From Paracoccaceae bacterium (GTDB lineage: Bacteria > Pseudomonadota > Alphaproteobacteria > Rhodobacterales > Rhodobacteraceae), in the NCBI GenBank assembly GCA_024304855.1, contig JAMWZG010000008.1, positions 1 through 42,581 on the forward strand: DNA of 42,581 nt, given 5' to 3'. A program made the translations under genes and the position numbers. The notes beneath the pieces are model-generated. The model ran no database searches. It had not been told where the DNA came from and worked only from the letters and a program-made list of their open reading frames with translations. Shown in pieces: positions 1 through 8,160 of the stretch; positions within the stretch are counted from its first letter, which is position 1; each line of letters starts with the position of its first letter.

Positions 1-189
1 AATGCGTCGGATGAATTCGGCACGCGCGCGCGCACAAGGCACGGAAGTCGGCCACCCACCGGATAGACACAGCAGGATGGCGCAGTCGATCGGATAGGTT
101 TGCGCGCGTGCTTGCGTCGGAAAAGATGGTCCGACTACCGCTGCAGTCAGCAAGGCGGCCAATAGGAGATTGTTGCATTTTAAACGCAT
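1..189 (-). CDS. Small secreted cysteine-containing protein, 3' end outside window
   Basis: On the minus strand an ATG at 187-189 opens 63 codons without a stop and runs off the left edge, so the gene is partial. The protein starts with a short basic N-terminus and a hydrophobic stretch (residues about 8-22) ending in an Ala-rich QARAQ signal-peptidase-like site. It continues with YPIDCAILLCLSGGWP and then a Cys plus an Ala/Arg-rich stretch ending EFIRR. From memory, this IDCAILLC pattern is typical of a small conserved protein found beside conjugal transfer genes on Rhodobacteraceae plasmids; its function is unknown. An AGAGGG ribosome-binding site lies about 7 bases before the ATG. The family link is recalled, not searched. 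Confidence 0.6.
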   Translation of the reverse strand, partial: MRLKCNNLLLAALLTAAVVGPSFPTQARAQTYPIDCAILLCLSGGWPTSVPCARARAEFIRRI

Positions 190-317
190 GGCAAAGGCCC
201 TCTGAAAACTTCGCCAGCATACATACGAAAATATACTTTCGCAACATTGACTATGCGTTTGATAGTCATGCTGGTCAGCAAGGCCGAACGGTGACAGCGC
301 CAATTGACGTCAGCAGA

Positions 318-680
318 TCAGGCCGTTCCGAGCGTTTCCGCACGCAGCAGGTCCACAATCTGTTTCAAGCTGGTCAGGTCATCAATGGAACCCGATCCGA
401 GACAGGTGTCCTCAATGTCGACAAAGTGGTTGTCCTCGGTTAGCCGCTGCTCGAGCGCGGTGAGGTAGGTTGCCATGGTTTCGCGCGGAAACATCTGCCG
501 GACGTCGCTAACAAAGGCCGGTAGCTGTGCGGCGAAAGCCGGATTGTACCGGGCGGCGGAGACATAATGGAGGAGTTTTTCGCCTACGAGATAATCTAAG
601 GCCGCCTCTTCGCCAAAGCGTTTCCGGATACCCAGCGTGGCCTCGCACTGTTTGCGCCAGATATCCTCGAACATTCGCAT
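318..680 (-). CDS. Small conserved hypothetical protein (120 aa)
   Basis: The start at 680 is supported by a strong purine-rich ribosome-binding site (GGGGAGGAAAGGAGC) directly upstream; a second in-frame ATG is two codons later. The product is acidic, soluble and predicted mostly helical, with no signal peptide or membrane segment. It contains GEKLLHYVSAARYNP (about residues 33-47) and an acidic C-terminal half. I recognise no enzyme family. It has the look of a conserved plasmid-borne protein near conjugation genes, and its neighbour on the left fits that. The opposite-strand open frame at 108-443 overlaps it and the secreted-protein gene and is rejected. Confidence 0.6.
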   Translation of the reverse strand: MRMFEDIWRKQCEATLGIRKRFGEEAALDYLVGEKLLHYVSAARYNPAFAAQLPAFVSDVRQMFPRETMATYLTALEQRLTEDNHFVDIEDTCLGSGSIDDLTSLKQIVDLLRAETLGTA

Positions 681-1000
681 GCTCCTTTCCTCCCCTGGGC
701 TGTTTGTTCCTTTCCAGTATCATACCGCGATCCCAGATCCGAGCCACTGTTGAAGTTTAGATCAGCGCCGCCGCCCGGAGATATTCTTGATCACGATGGC
801 CGCCGCTTTCTTCTGCCCAGCGAGGATCACCAGTTTCTTGCCCGCGCGTCATATCTATGGAGATCAGGTTGCACTGCAAGATCGGCTCTAGGATCGATCA
901 CCGACAGTTCCGCCCTGGGGCGAACATGTCGAGGACGTGGACTTCGCGGGCGACAGCATGGTGGTTATAGAGGAAAACATATCCCTCTAGCGGTGCGCCG
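681..1000. other. Intergenic region, possible decayed coding remnant
   Basis: No intact gene is visible in these 320 bases. On the plus strand one frame reads from an ATG at 796 to a stop at 988-990, interrupted once by TAG at 889-891. Its last part (WGEHVEDVDFAGDSMVV...) looks protein-like, so this may be the tail of a broken gene. I do not recognise the family. The end at 990 abuts the stop codon of the leftward carboxyltransferase gene at 1001, so the junction may mark where cluster A was inserted. Confidence 0.25.
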
Positions 1001-2461
1001 TCACCACCCCTTGCCCAGCCGGATCGAGATCTCCCCGGCTTTTACGGAGATGTCGTGCTGCGCGCTCTGGGCAGCCAGGCCGGCCACCAGCGACACTAGC
1101 GGCGAGCGGCCGACGGGCTCTTCGCGCACTGGCGGTAGGCGGCGCACCATCTGCACCGCGGCGTCATCAACATATGCGCGGAGGATCAGCTCCTCGTCGC
1201 TCAAGTCGCCACCGGCAGCGCGCCGGACTTCTGCCAAGTCGGGCTGGTCGATCTTCATAGCCGCGATCTCGCGGGCCCGAGGCCGGTCGAGGATCAGGTC
1301 GCGGATGTTGGCGTCCATGTGCTCCAGCGCTTCGCGCCCCCATAGCCCCAGCGCATACTGGATGATTTCGTCGGTCACTTGTTTGTAGCGCGCGCCGGTG
1401 ATCACGTTGATCGCGGCCTGAGTGCCGACGAATTGCGACAGCGGCGTCACCATGATCGGATAGCCCAACTCGGCGCGGACGCGGGCGGCCTCTTCGCGGA
1501 TCAGATCCAGCCGCCCGCTCATACCGACCTTTTCCAGCTGGTATTCCAGGTTCGAGATCATGCCGCCAGGAATCTGGTGGGCATAGAGCGTCTCGTCATA
1601 GGCACGCGGGCTGCCGATGGCCAGTTTCTCTCGCCGTGCGATGCCGGTCAGGTAGTCCGAGACCTCGTGCAGCGGGTCGAGATCGAGGGGCAAATCATGG
1701 CCCAGGGCACGCAGGTTGCGCGCGACGTCGAATACAGAGGGCTGCGACGAGCCGTCGGCCAGCGGCGGCACCGCCGTATGAACGTGCAGGATCCCTAGCG
1801 CCACGGCTTCCTGCGCGTTGAAGATACCCAGCCCGTTGTTGCAATGGTTGTGGAACTCGACCGGGATGTCGCCCGCGGCCTCGAGCACCTTGGGCAACAG
1901 CTCGCGCAGCCTCGAGGGGGTCAGCAACCCGCCAACGTCCTTAAAACACAGCCGATAGGGCTTCAACGCCGCCGCGTCGCGGGTGCGCTGGACGAAATAC
2001 TCTGTCGTGTGGCGGGGCGAGACCGAGTAGATGATGTTAACCACCGATTCCAGGCCCATGCGGCGCATCTCGTCATGCTCTTCCTTGAGCATCGCGAAAT
2101 TGTTCCATGGATCCGAGATCCGGGCGGTGGAGATGCCGCAGTCGATCACCTTCTGTAGCATCAGCTTGGAGACCGATTCCGGGACCTTGCTCAGCCCGCT
2201 GTGATAGCCCGCATGCAGCCGCAGCGGCGTGTTTTTTGCCCGCGCAGTCCCCTGGCGCAGCCATTCGAACGGATCCTCGTTCAGATCGCGGATCATCTTC
2301 TTGATCTGGACCACGGGCACGAAGAACTCCATCGCCTCGTAGCCGGCGCGGTCCAGCCGCTCCATCGCGGGCAGCATCCAGCCGGTGCGCATGTTCATCG
2401 CCCAAAGGCTCTGCTGGCCATCGCGCAGGGTGGTGTCGATGATGTGGATGTCGTTGGTCAT
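1001..2461 (-). CDS. Biotin-dependent carboxylase, carboxyltransferase subunit (PycB/OadA-like)
   Basis: This 486-residue protein belongs to the DRE-TIM metallolyase-type carboxyltransferases of pyruvate carboxylase subunit B and oxaloacetate decarboxylase alpha. DTTLRDGQQSLWAMNMRT at about residues 9-26 carries the metal-binding Asp. The Lys that is carbamylated in the family sits in CFKDVGG (K174), and the metal-binding HxH is in VEFHNH (H204/H206). The family pyruvate-loop motif RGxNxxGY is replaced by RLHAGYHSG at about 81-89, so the keto-acid substrate may differ. Its start overlaps the stop of the biotin carboxylase gene by ATGA (2458-2461), and no biotinyl domain is fused. The subunit therefore works with the separate biotin carrier at 3838-4308. 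A longer frame extending to 3154 is a shadow inside the biotin carboxylase gene. Confidence 0.85.
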   Translation of the reverse strand: MTNDIHIIDTTLRDGQQSLWAMNMRTGWMLPAMERLDRAGYEAMEFFVPVVQIKKMIRDLNEDPFEWLRQGTARAKNTPLRLHAGYHSGLSKVPESVSKLMLQKVIDCGISTARISDPWNNFAMLKEEHDEMRRMGLESVVNIIYSVSPRHTTEYFVQRTRDAAALKPYRLCFKDVGGLLTPSRLRELLPKVLEAAGDIPVEFHNHCNNGLGIFNAQEAVALGILHVHTAVPPLADGSSQPSVFDVARNLRALGHDLPLDLDPLHEVSDYLTGIARREKLAIGSPRAYDETLYAHQIPGGMISNLEYQLEKVGMSGRLDLIREEAARVRAELGYPIMVTPLSQFVGTQAAINVITGARYKQVTDEIIQYALGLWGREALEHMDANIRDLILDRPRAREIAAMKIDQPDLAEVRRAAGGDLSDEELILRAYVDDAAVQMVRRLPPVREEPVGRSPLVSLVAGLAAQSAQHDISVKAGEISIRLGKGW

Positions 2462-3837
2462 GCGTGGGGCTCCTCGGCCTGCTCGGCGATAAAATCCTCG
2501 GCAATGCCGGCCAGCCAGTTGGTGTTGATCCGCCCGGCAGCGAAATCGGGCTGGGCTAGGACCTGGCGGAGGAACGGGATGGTCGTGTCGATGCCGCCCA
2601 CCTCGAACTGCGCCAGCGCCTCGGCCATGCGCGCGATGGCATCGGCGCGGTCGGTGCCGTGCACGATCAGTTTGGCAATCAGCGAGTCGTAAAAGGGCGG
2701 CACCACGTAATCGCGCTGCGCATGGCTGTCGACGCGGATGCCGGCGCCTTGCGGTGGTGCCCATTCGGTGATGCGCCCCGGCGAGGGCGCAAAGTTGCGG
2801 GCTGGCGCCTCCGCGTTGATCCGGCATTCGATGGAGTGACCCTCGGTCCGCACGTCCGATTGCGTGAAGGACAAGGGCTGACCGGCGGCGATGCGCAACT
2901 GCTCGGCCACGATGTCGACGCCGGTGATCATCTCGGTCACCGGGTGTTCGACCTGGACCCGCGTGTTCATCTCCAGAAAGAAGAATTCGCCGCGATCCAC
3001 GTCGACGATGAACTCGACGGTGCCGGCGCTCCGGTATCCGATGTGGCGCGCCAGGGCGACGGCGGTCTCGCGCATCCCTTCGCGCAAGGATTGGGCCAGA
3101 TCGAAGGCCGGCGCTTCCTCGAGGATCTTCTGGTAGCGCCGTTGCAGCGAGCAATCGCGCTCACCCAGGTGGATCACGTTGCCCTGAGCGTCGGCCAGCA
3201 CCTGCACCTCGACGTGGCGTGCATTGCCGATATAGCGCTCGACGAACAGCGCGTCGTCGCCGAAGGCGGCCTTGGCCTCGGCCGAGGCGGCCTCGAACGC
3301 GCCGCGCAGCTCCTCGTGTCGATGCACGATGCGAATGCCGCGCCCGCCACCACCGGCGGCGGCCTTGAACAGCACCGGCATCCCGATCTCTTCGGCAATG
3401 GCCCGCGCGGTGGAGAACTCGGAGATGTGCGGCGAGCCGGGGGCGATGGGCACGCCTACCTCATGCGCGATCTCGCGCGCCACCAGCTTGTTGCCCATCT
3501 GGCGGATATTCTCGGCGCTGGGGCCGACGAATATCAGGCCGTTCTCGACGCAAGCGGCGGCAAAATGGGCGTTTTCCGACAAAAAGCCATAGCCGGGATG
3601 CACCGCGTCGCATCCTGTCCCCAGCGCGGTCGCCAGCAGCGCGTCGATCCGCAGGTAGCTGTCGGACGAGCGCGCCGGCCCAATGCACACAGCGCGGTCG
3701 GCGATCCGTGCCGCCATGCTGTCTCGGTCGGCAGCCGAGACAGCCGCCACGGTCTCGATTCCCAGCGCTTGGCAGGCGCGGATTACGCGCACCGCGATTT
3801 CCCCGCGATTGGCGATGAGAACGCGTTTCAGTGCCAT
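2458..3837 (-). CDS. Biotin carboxylase subunit (AccC/PycA-like)
   Basis: The 459-residue protein has the biotin carboxylase N domain (KRVLIANRGEIAVRVIRA at residues 4-21), an ATP-grasp domain with the glycine-rich loop KAAAGGGGRGIRIVH, the catalytic segment LEMNTRVQVEHPVTE and the C-terminal carboxylase domain. It uses ATP and bicarbonate to carboxylate biotin on the carrier protein. The length matches AccC. It lies one base after the carrier gene stop/start junction (3837/3838) and overlaps the carboxyltransferase gene by 4 bases, so the three genes form one leftward operon. Chromosomal AccC would serve fatty-acid synthesis. This copy, placed with a PycB-type transferase, more likely serves keto-acid carboxylation or decarboxylation in cluster A. 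Confidence 0.92.
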   Translation of the reverse strand: MALKRVLIANRGEIAVRVIRACQALGIETVAAVSAADRDSMAARIADRAVCIGPARSSDSYLRIDALLATALGTGCDAVHPGYGFLSENAHFAAACVENGLIFVGPSAENIRQMGNKLVAREIAHEVGVPIAPGSPHISEFSTARAIAEEIGMPVLFKAAAGGGGRGIRIVHRHEELRGAFEAASAEAKAAFGDDALFVERYIGNARHVEVQVLADAQGNVIHLGERDCSLQRRYQKILEEAPAFDLAQSLREGMRETAVALARHIGYRSAGTVEFIVDVDRGEFFFLEMNTRVQVEHPVTEMITGVDIVAEQLRIAAGQPLSFTQSDVRTEGHSIECRINAEAPARNFAPSPGRITEWAPPQGAGIRVDSHAQRDYVVPPFYDSLIAKLIVHGTDRADAIARMAEALAQFEVGGIDTTIPFLRQVLAQPDFAAGRINTNWLAGIAEDFIAEQAEEPHA

Positions 3838-4308
3838 TCAGGTCTCCGGGCGGATCAATAGGATGGGCTGGTGGAACTCGACGAACGCACCGTCCTCGAC
3901 CAAGCGGCGGACGACGGTGCCTGAGGTCTCGGCATGGATGCTGTTGAACACCTTCATCACCTCGATGATGCCGACCGTGGTGTCGGCGTCGATGCGATCG
4001 CCCTCCTCCACGAAGGGTGCGGCGCCGGGCTCGGGAGCGACGTAGAAGATGCCGACGATTGGGGCCTTAATCTCGACTAGCCCATCCTCGTGCCGATCTT
4101 CGGTTTTTTGGTGGGGGGCGGATACCGGCGTCGCGGGGGCTGGCTGCGGCGCGGGTGCCGATACGGGTGGCGCCGCCTGCCGAGCCACGAGTGGGCCGGA
4201 CTTGCTGGCGGCAAGGCTCACGTCGCCAATCCGGATCTCGATGCTGTCGAAAGAGGACGCTTCGATGATCGATAGTATCTGCCTGACGTCTTCATGGGTA
4301 AGCGTCAT
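3838..4308 (-). CDS. Biotin carboxyl carrier protein (AccB-like)
   Basis: The 156-residue protein has an AccB-like N-terminal region (MTLTHEDVRQILSIIEAS), an Ala/Pro-rich linker (about residues 38-66) and a C-terminal biotinyl domain. The biotin attachment site reads EVMKV with Lys119 rather than the commonest EAMKM. Val in place of Ala is seen in AccB-type carriers. It is the first gene of the leftward carboxylase operon and carries carboxybiotin between the carboxylase and transferase subunits. The promoter must lie in 4309-4638, which it shares divergently with the TRAP operon. Confidence 0.88.
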   Translation of the reverse strand: MTLTHEDVRQILSIIEASSFDSIEIRIGDVSLAASKSGPLVARQAAPPVSAPAPQPAPATPVSAPHQKTEDRHEDGLVEIKAPIVGIFYVAPEPGAAPFVEEGDRIDADTTVGIIEVMKVFNSIHAETSGTVVRRLVEDGAFVEFHQPILLIRPET

Positions 4309-4482
4309 CTGCGCGTTCCTTTCGAATCGATTTGAGCTTTGGACAGCACCGGTGACCGTCTAGGGGTGAGCCGTGCGCCTCTATCTTCGCGCGTTTCGAA
4401 TGGATGTAGCCACAACTCCCCCGCTGTCACAGATTAAGGATTGTCGCGCCTCGATCTATGCGCGAACGATGATCCGGTGCGT

Positions 4483-4502
4483 GATTTCCCATATGTGAAA
4501 TC
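4483..4502. promoter_or_regulatory. Candidate IclR operator, copy 1
   Basis: GATTTC-CCATATGT-GAAATC is a 20-base inverted repeat with perfect 6-base arms. The same arrangement with identical arms recurs at 10726-10745, the other control region of cluster A, and both are followed by CTGGC or CCGGC. The regulator encoded at 12937-13707 is the obvious candidate for binding. The assignment is inference from repetition and location. Confidence 0.6.
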
Positions 4503-4548
4503 TGGCGGGACGACGTGAATGATCGATGCACACGCAAGATGGTCGGAT

Positions 4549-4565
4549 AAACTTAGATAGCTTAG
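4549..4565. promoter_or_regulatory. Candidate MarR-type operator in cluster A promoter
   Basis: The sequence AAACTTAGATAGCTTAG shares 12 identical bases (ACTTAGATAGCT) with the promoter of the Rieske oxygenase at 25868-25879 and matches the sites at 14747-14762 and 22375-22388. Unlike the reductase and oxygenase copies it has no clear TTGACA just upstream. It lies 47 bases from the IclR-type site and 74 bases before the dctP start. Confidence 0.5.
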
Positions 4566-4638
4566 AATAAGAAAGCGCTGCCCGCCCCCGGACCTTAGAA
4601 CGGGTTCGTTGGGCCGGCTCGAAACGGGAGGAAACGAC

Positions 4639-5613
4639 ATGAAACTATTCAAGACCACGGCCTTTGCCGCTGCCATGACGCTGACCGGGGCGGGCATGTC
4701 TCATGCGCAGGACCTGCGGTTGCTAGCCGGCTGGGATTCCAGCTATGCCGCCGTCGGTGAGGTGCTGATGCCCTTCATCGCTGCGATCGAGGATGCGACG
4801 ACTGCGGATATCGACATCAACGTGATGGGCCCCGAAACCGTGCCGCCCTTCGAGCAGATCGATCCGGTGGTCCGCGGCGTGTTCGACATGCTCTATACGA
4901 ACGGCGCCTACCACTTCAACGAGATCGCCTCCGGCATGACCATGGATGCGATGAACGGCAATACCGAGAAAATGCGCGAGGCCGGTGTCTGGGGCGCGGT
5001 GGACGCGCAATACCAGAAAATTGGACTGAAGCTGATTGCCGCCCTTGTGGACCTGAACGGCTATCACATCATGCTCAAAGAGCCCGCCGGCGATGGAGGC
5101 CTGGAAGGCCTCCGGATTCGCGGCACCCCGATTTATCACCCGGTGATCGAGGTCCTTGGCGGCGCGCCCGTAGTTCTGCCGGGGGGCGAGATCTATCCCG
5201 CCCTCGAGCGCGGCGTGATTGACGGTGCGGCCTGGCCGACCGTCGGCGCGGTCGCCTACAAGTGGTACGAGGTGGCCGATTACATGATGCGGCCCTCTTT
5301 CGGGCAGGTCTCGCACTTGGTGCTGATGAATCTCGACACTTGGAACGGCCTCGACGACACCACCCGCTCCGAGATTGAGGCCGCCGCCCGCGAATTCGAG
5401 ATCGAGGCGAACCGCCTGTTCGACGACCTCGCAGCGCAGGAACGCGAAACCCTCGAGGCCGAGGGAATGAGCGTGACCGAGCTGAACGAGGAGATGGCCG
5501 GCAAGCTCGGTGGCGCCTGGTTTTCCGGGACGATGGGGCTTGCGGCCAGCAAGAACGCCGAGGATGCAGAGGAAATCCGCGCGCTTGCGACCGAAGCCGG
5601 CATTGACGGGTGA
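4639..5613 (+). CDS. dctP: TRAP transporter substrate-binding protein (DctP family)
   Basis: I chose the ATG at 4639 because GGGAGGAAA precedes it and the protein then begins with a classic signal peptide (KLFKTTAFAAAMTLTGAG, cleavage after SHAQ at about residue 24). The mature periplasmic protein has the DctP fold features, including the segment GLEGLRIRGTP (about 154-163), whose Arg is the family ligand-carboxylate binder. PALERGVIDGAAWPT follows further on. The length of 324 residues is normal. It should bind an organic acid in the periplasm and deliver it to DctQM encoded next. The ligand is unknown; the genes downstream suggest a carboxylate or dicarboxylate that carries or yields an amide or aldehyde. 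Confidence 0.88.
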   Translation: MKLFKTTAFAAAMTLTGAGMSHAQDLRLLAGWDSSYAAVGEVLMPFIAAIEDATTADIDINVMGPETVPPFEQIDPVVRGVFDMLYTNGAYHFNEIASGMTMDAMNGNTEKMREAGVWGAVDAQYQKIGLKLIAALVDLNGYHIMLKEPAGDGGLEGLRIRGTPIYHPVIEVLGGAPVVLPGGEIYPALERGVIDGAAWPTVGAVAYKWYEVADYMMRPSFGQVSHLVLMNLDTWNGLDDTTRSEIEAAAREFEIEANRLFDDLAAQERETLEAEGMSVTELNEEMAGKLGGAWFSGTMGLAASKNAEDAEEIRALATEAGIDG

Positions 5614-5692
5614 TCCTCATACCCTGTCTATTGCCACAGACGGAATGCGACGGACCCTCGGGTCCGGCGCGTTTCATGATACCTGGGGGTCG

Positions 5693-6190
5693 ATGCCGAT
5701 GCGACGGATACTGAGGGCGCATGACGCGCTGACCTGGGCGGGCTTCATCCTGGGTGCCACAGCCTTAGGCGCGATCGTGGCGATCTACGCGTTCGAGGTG
5801 ATCTCGCGATACGCGTTCGGAGCGCCGACCATGTGGGCCAGCGACTTCGTGTCCTTCCTGCTGCTGATCTCGGTCTTCGCTACCGCCCCCTGGCTGACCC
5901 GCGACGGCGGACATGTCGCCGTCACCATCCTGCCCGACCTCCTGCCGCCAATCCGGGACGCGATGCTCATTACCGGATACCTGGTGGCGGCGGGGGTCTG
6001 CCTGTGGGCCGGCTGGATCTGCTTGGGCGAGAACATTCACCTTTTCGAGCGCGGCACGTCCACGCTGACCACGATCCGCATCCCGAAATGGATCCTGTCG
6101 GCCTTCATCACCTACGGCTTCGTCAACACGGGCCTCTATTTCATTCGCCTGGCTTTCATTTCGACACCCACTGGAACGCAACATGATTGA
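5693..6190 (+). CDS. dctQ: TRAP transporter small permease (DctQ family)
   Basis: The protein (165 residues from the ATG at 5693) has four hydrophobic segments and the DctQ signature FEVISRYAFGAPTMWASDF, the family pattern of an aromatic/Arg loop followed by W near the start of helix 2. It is the small membrane subunit that pairs with DctM. Its 3' end overlaps dctM by 8 bases, which indicates translational coupling. An upstream in-frame ATG at 5645 would add 16 residues and cannot be excluded; there is no strong ribosome-binding site for either. Confidence 0.82.
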   Translation: MPMRRILRAHDALTWAGFILGATALGAIVAIYAFEVISRYAFGAPTMWASDFVSFLLLISVFATAPWLTRDGGHVAVTILPDLLPPIRDAMLITGYLVAAGVCLWAGWICLGENIHLFERGTSTLTTIRIPKWILSAFITYGFVNTGLYFIRLAFISTPTGTQHD

Positions 6191-7493
6191 AGGTATCGAG
6201 GCCGTCCTCTTGGGCGTGGGCCTGCTGCTCTTGCTGATGGCGACCGGGCTGCCGGTTTTCGCGGCCTTCCTGCTGATCAACCTCCTGGCGGTCGGGGTGA
6301 TCATGGGGCCGGCCGGATACGGCATGTTCGCCAACAGCCTCTACGAGACCACCACGACGCAGTCGCTGGTGACGATCCCGCTGTTCATCCTGATGGGCGA
6401 GATCCTGTTCCGATCGAATTCGGTCGAGGTGCTGTTCCGCTCCATCGACACGCTGGTCGGGCGGGTGCGCGGGCGGCAATATGTCCTGTCGATCGTTCTG
6501 GCCACTGTGTTCAGTACCCTGTCGGGGGCGGCGATGGGCGTGGCCGCGATGCTGGGGCGGTCGCTGCTGCCGGGGATGATCGCGCGCGGCTATGATGCGC
6601 GGCTCTCGGCGGGCACGATCCTAGCCGGGGCCAGCCTGGCGCCGCTGATCCCGCCTAGCGTGCTGGCCATCATCATCGGCACGCTCGCCGGCGTGTCCAT
6701 CGCCGGCCTGCTGATCGCCGGCATCCTGCCGGGGCTGATGTTCGCGTCGATCTTCCTCGCCTATTGCTTCATCCGGACCTGGCTCAACCCGTCGCTTGCG
6801 CCCGAAGAGGACGACACCGATGCCCGGTTCACGATGCGCCAGAAGTTCTGGGCCCTGCTGCGCGTGGTCCCGTTCTCGATCATCATCCTGTCGGTGATGG
6901 GCCTGATCCTGATGGGCATCGCCACCCCGACCGAGGCCGGCGCCATGGGGGTGATCGGCTCGCTGGTGACGGCGGCGATCTATCGCAACCTGTCGCTGCG
7001 GATGATCGGAGAGGCGCTGGCCTCCTCGGCCAAGGTCTCGGCGATGATCCTGATCATCATGGCCAGCTCCAAGCTGTTCAGCCAGCTGCTCGCCTTTACC
7101 GGCGGAGCGACGGCAATGACCGAATGGGTCGTTGGGCTGGACCAGTCGCGCTGGGTGATGCTGCTTTTGCTGATGGTCCTGCCGTTCCTCCTGTGCATGT
7201 TCATCGACCAGATCGCGCTGATGCTGATCGTGATCCCGATCTACCTGCCGATCATCGCCGAGCTGCAATTCGACCCGATCTGGTTCTGGCTTCTGTTCCT
7301 GGTGAACATCACCGTTGGCGGCATGACCCCACCCTTCGGCTACACTTTGTTTGCCCTGAAAAGCGCGTGGCACGGGGGGTCACTGGGCGACGTGTTCCAG
7401 GCGGCCTGGCCATTCGTGCTGCTCTACATCCTGGGCATGATCATCCTGGCGCTGGTGCCGGGGCTGACCACGATCCTGCCCTCGATGATCTGA
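6183..7493 (+). CDS. dctM: TRAP transporter large permease (DctM family)
   Basis: The 436-residue, very hydrophobic protein has the length and layout of DctM, with about 12 membrane helices. It contains LVTIPLFILMGEILFRS near residue 62, the glycine-rich STLSGAAMGVAAMLGRSLLPGM and the C-terminal MTPPFGYTLFALKS, all characteristic of the family. It forms the sodium-driven channel part of the uptake system with the two preceding proteins. It overlaps dctQ, and the next gene starts 20 bases after its stop, so the operon continues into the catabolic genes. Confidence 0.92.
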   Translation: MIEGIEAVLLGVGLLLLLMATGLPVFAAFLLINLLAVGVIMGPAGYGMFANSLYETTTTQSLVTIPLFILMGEILFRSNSVEVLFRSIDTLVGRVRGRQYVLSIVLATVFSTLSGAAMGVAAMLGRSLLPGMIARGYDARLSAGTILAGASLAPLIPPSVLAIIIGTLAGVSIAGLLIAGILPGLMFASIFLAYCFIRTWLNPSLAPEEDDTDARFTMRQKFWALLRVVPFSIIILSVMGLILMGIATPTEAGAMGVIGSLVTAAIYRNLSLRMIGEALASSAKVSAMILIIMASSKLFSQLLAFTGGATAMTEWVVGLDQSRWVMLLLLMVLPFLLCMFIDQIALMLIVIPIYLPIIAELQFDPIWFWLLFLVNITVGGMTPPFGYTLFALKSAWHGGSLGDVFQAAWPFVLLYILGMIILALVPGLTTILPSMI

Positions 7494-7512
7494 CCCGAAA
7501 TTGGAAACCGCC

Positions 7513-8160
7513 ATGCCGACCGACACCCTGACACCCGACACCCCCACCGCCGCCGACAGTTTCGGCGGACGTATGGGCTGGGGCGCGCGCCCGCTGCTGC
7601 TGGTGATCGACATGACCCGCGCCTTCACCGAGCCCGGCAGGCCGCTGGGCTCGGATACCAGCGCGCTCACCGACCAGGTCAACCGGCTGCTCGGTGCCGC
7701 GCGCCGGGGCGGGGTGCCGGTGATGTTCACGCGCGTGGCCTATGACCGGCCCGATCTCTCGGATGCGGGGCTCTGGGCGCGCAAGATCGGACGGCTCGAC
7801 GACCTAGTCGACGGGAGCGACGGCGTCACACTAGACTCGAGGCTGGACGCGCTACCTGCGGACCCGATCCTGACTAAGAAGTACGCTTCGTGCTTTTTCG
7901 GAACCGACTTGGCCAGCCGACTGGTCTCGGCCGGGATCGACACGCTGGTCATCGCGGGTCTCAGCACCAGTGGCTGCGTGCGCGCCACGGTGGTCGACGC
8001 CATCCAGATCGGGTTTCGCCCAATAGTGGCAGGCGACGCGGTAGGCGACCGCTGGGACGACGCGCACCGGCAGGCGCTGGCCGACATGGCCGCCAAATAT
8101 GCGGACGTCGAGACGACCGAGGCGATCTGCGAAACGCTCGACAGATGGACTGACCGATGA
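7513..8160 (+). CDS. Isochorismatase-family amidohydrolase (N-carbamoylsarcosine amidase-like)
   Basis: The 215-residue protein has the cysteine-hydrolase triad of the family: Asp33 in LLLVIDMTRAF, a Lys in LTKKYASCFFGT (122-123) and Cys155 in STSGCVRATVVDA. The SGCVRAT motif is typical of N-carbamoylsarcosine amidase, maleamate amidase and relatives, which hydrolyse C-N bonds of amides or ureido compounds. I chose ATG 7513, preceded by GGAAA, over the upstream TTG at 7501. It overlaps the aldehyde dehydrogenase by ATGA (8157-8160). The substrate is unknown; an amide or carbamoyl acid imported by the TRAP system is a reasonable inference. Confidence 0.85.
   Translation: MPTDTLTPDTPTAADSFGGRMGWGARPLLLVIDMTRAFTEPGRPLGSDTSALTDQVNRLLGAARRGGVPVMFTRVAYDRPDLSDAGLWARKIGRLDDLVDGSDGVTLDSRLDALPADPILTKKYASCFFGTDLASRLVSAGIDTLVIAGLSTSGCVRATVVDAIQIGFRPIVAGDAVGDRWDDAHRQALADMAAKYADVETTEAICETLDRWTDR

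Larger units (their letters stand above)
4309..4638. promoter_or_regulatory. Divergent control region of cluster A
   Basis: This 330-base gap separates the leftward carboxylase operon from the rightward TRAP operon. It holds an IclR-type palindrome (4483-4502) and a MarR-type motif (4549-4565), listed separately. Just upstream of dctP is a strong ribosome-binding site GGGAGGAAA (4626-4634). I see no gene here. Confidence 0.6.

Noticed and set aside
1001-3154. A 717-residue leftward frame spanning the carboxyltransferase and part of the biotin carboxylase gene
   Set aside because: Its first 230 residues are a low-complexity shadow of the biotin carboxylase gene; the real start with DTTLRDGQQ context is at 2461, in a 4-base overlap with the upstream stop.
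2659-3861. A 400-residue rightward frame opposite the biotin carboxylase gene
   Set aside because: It is a GC-rich antisense frame with no recognisable motif or ribosome-binding site, fully overlapped by a certain gene.
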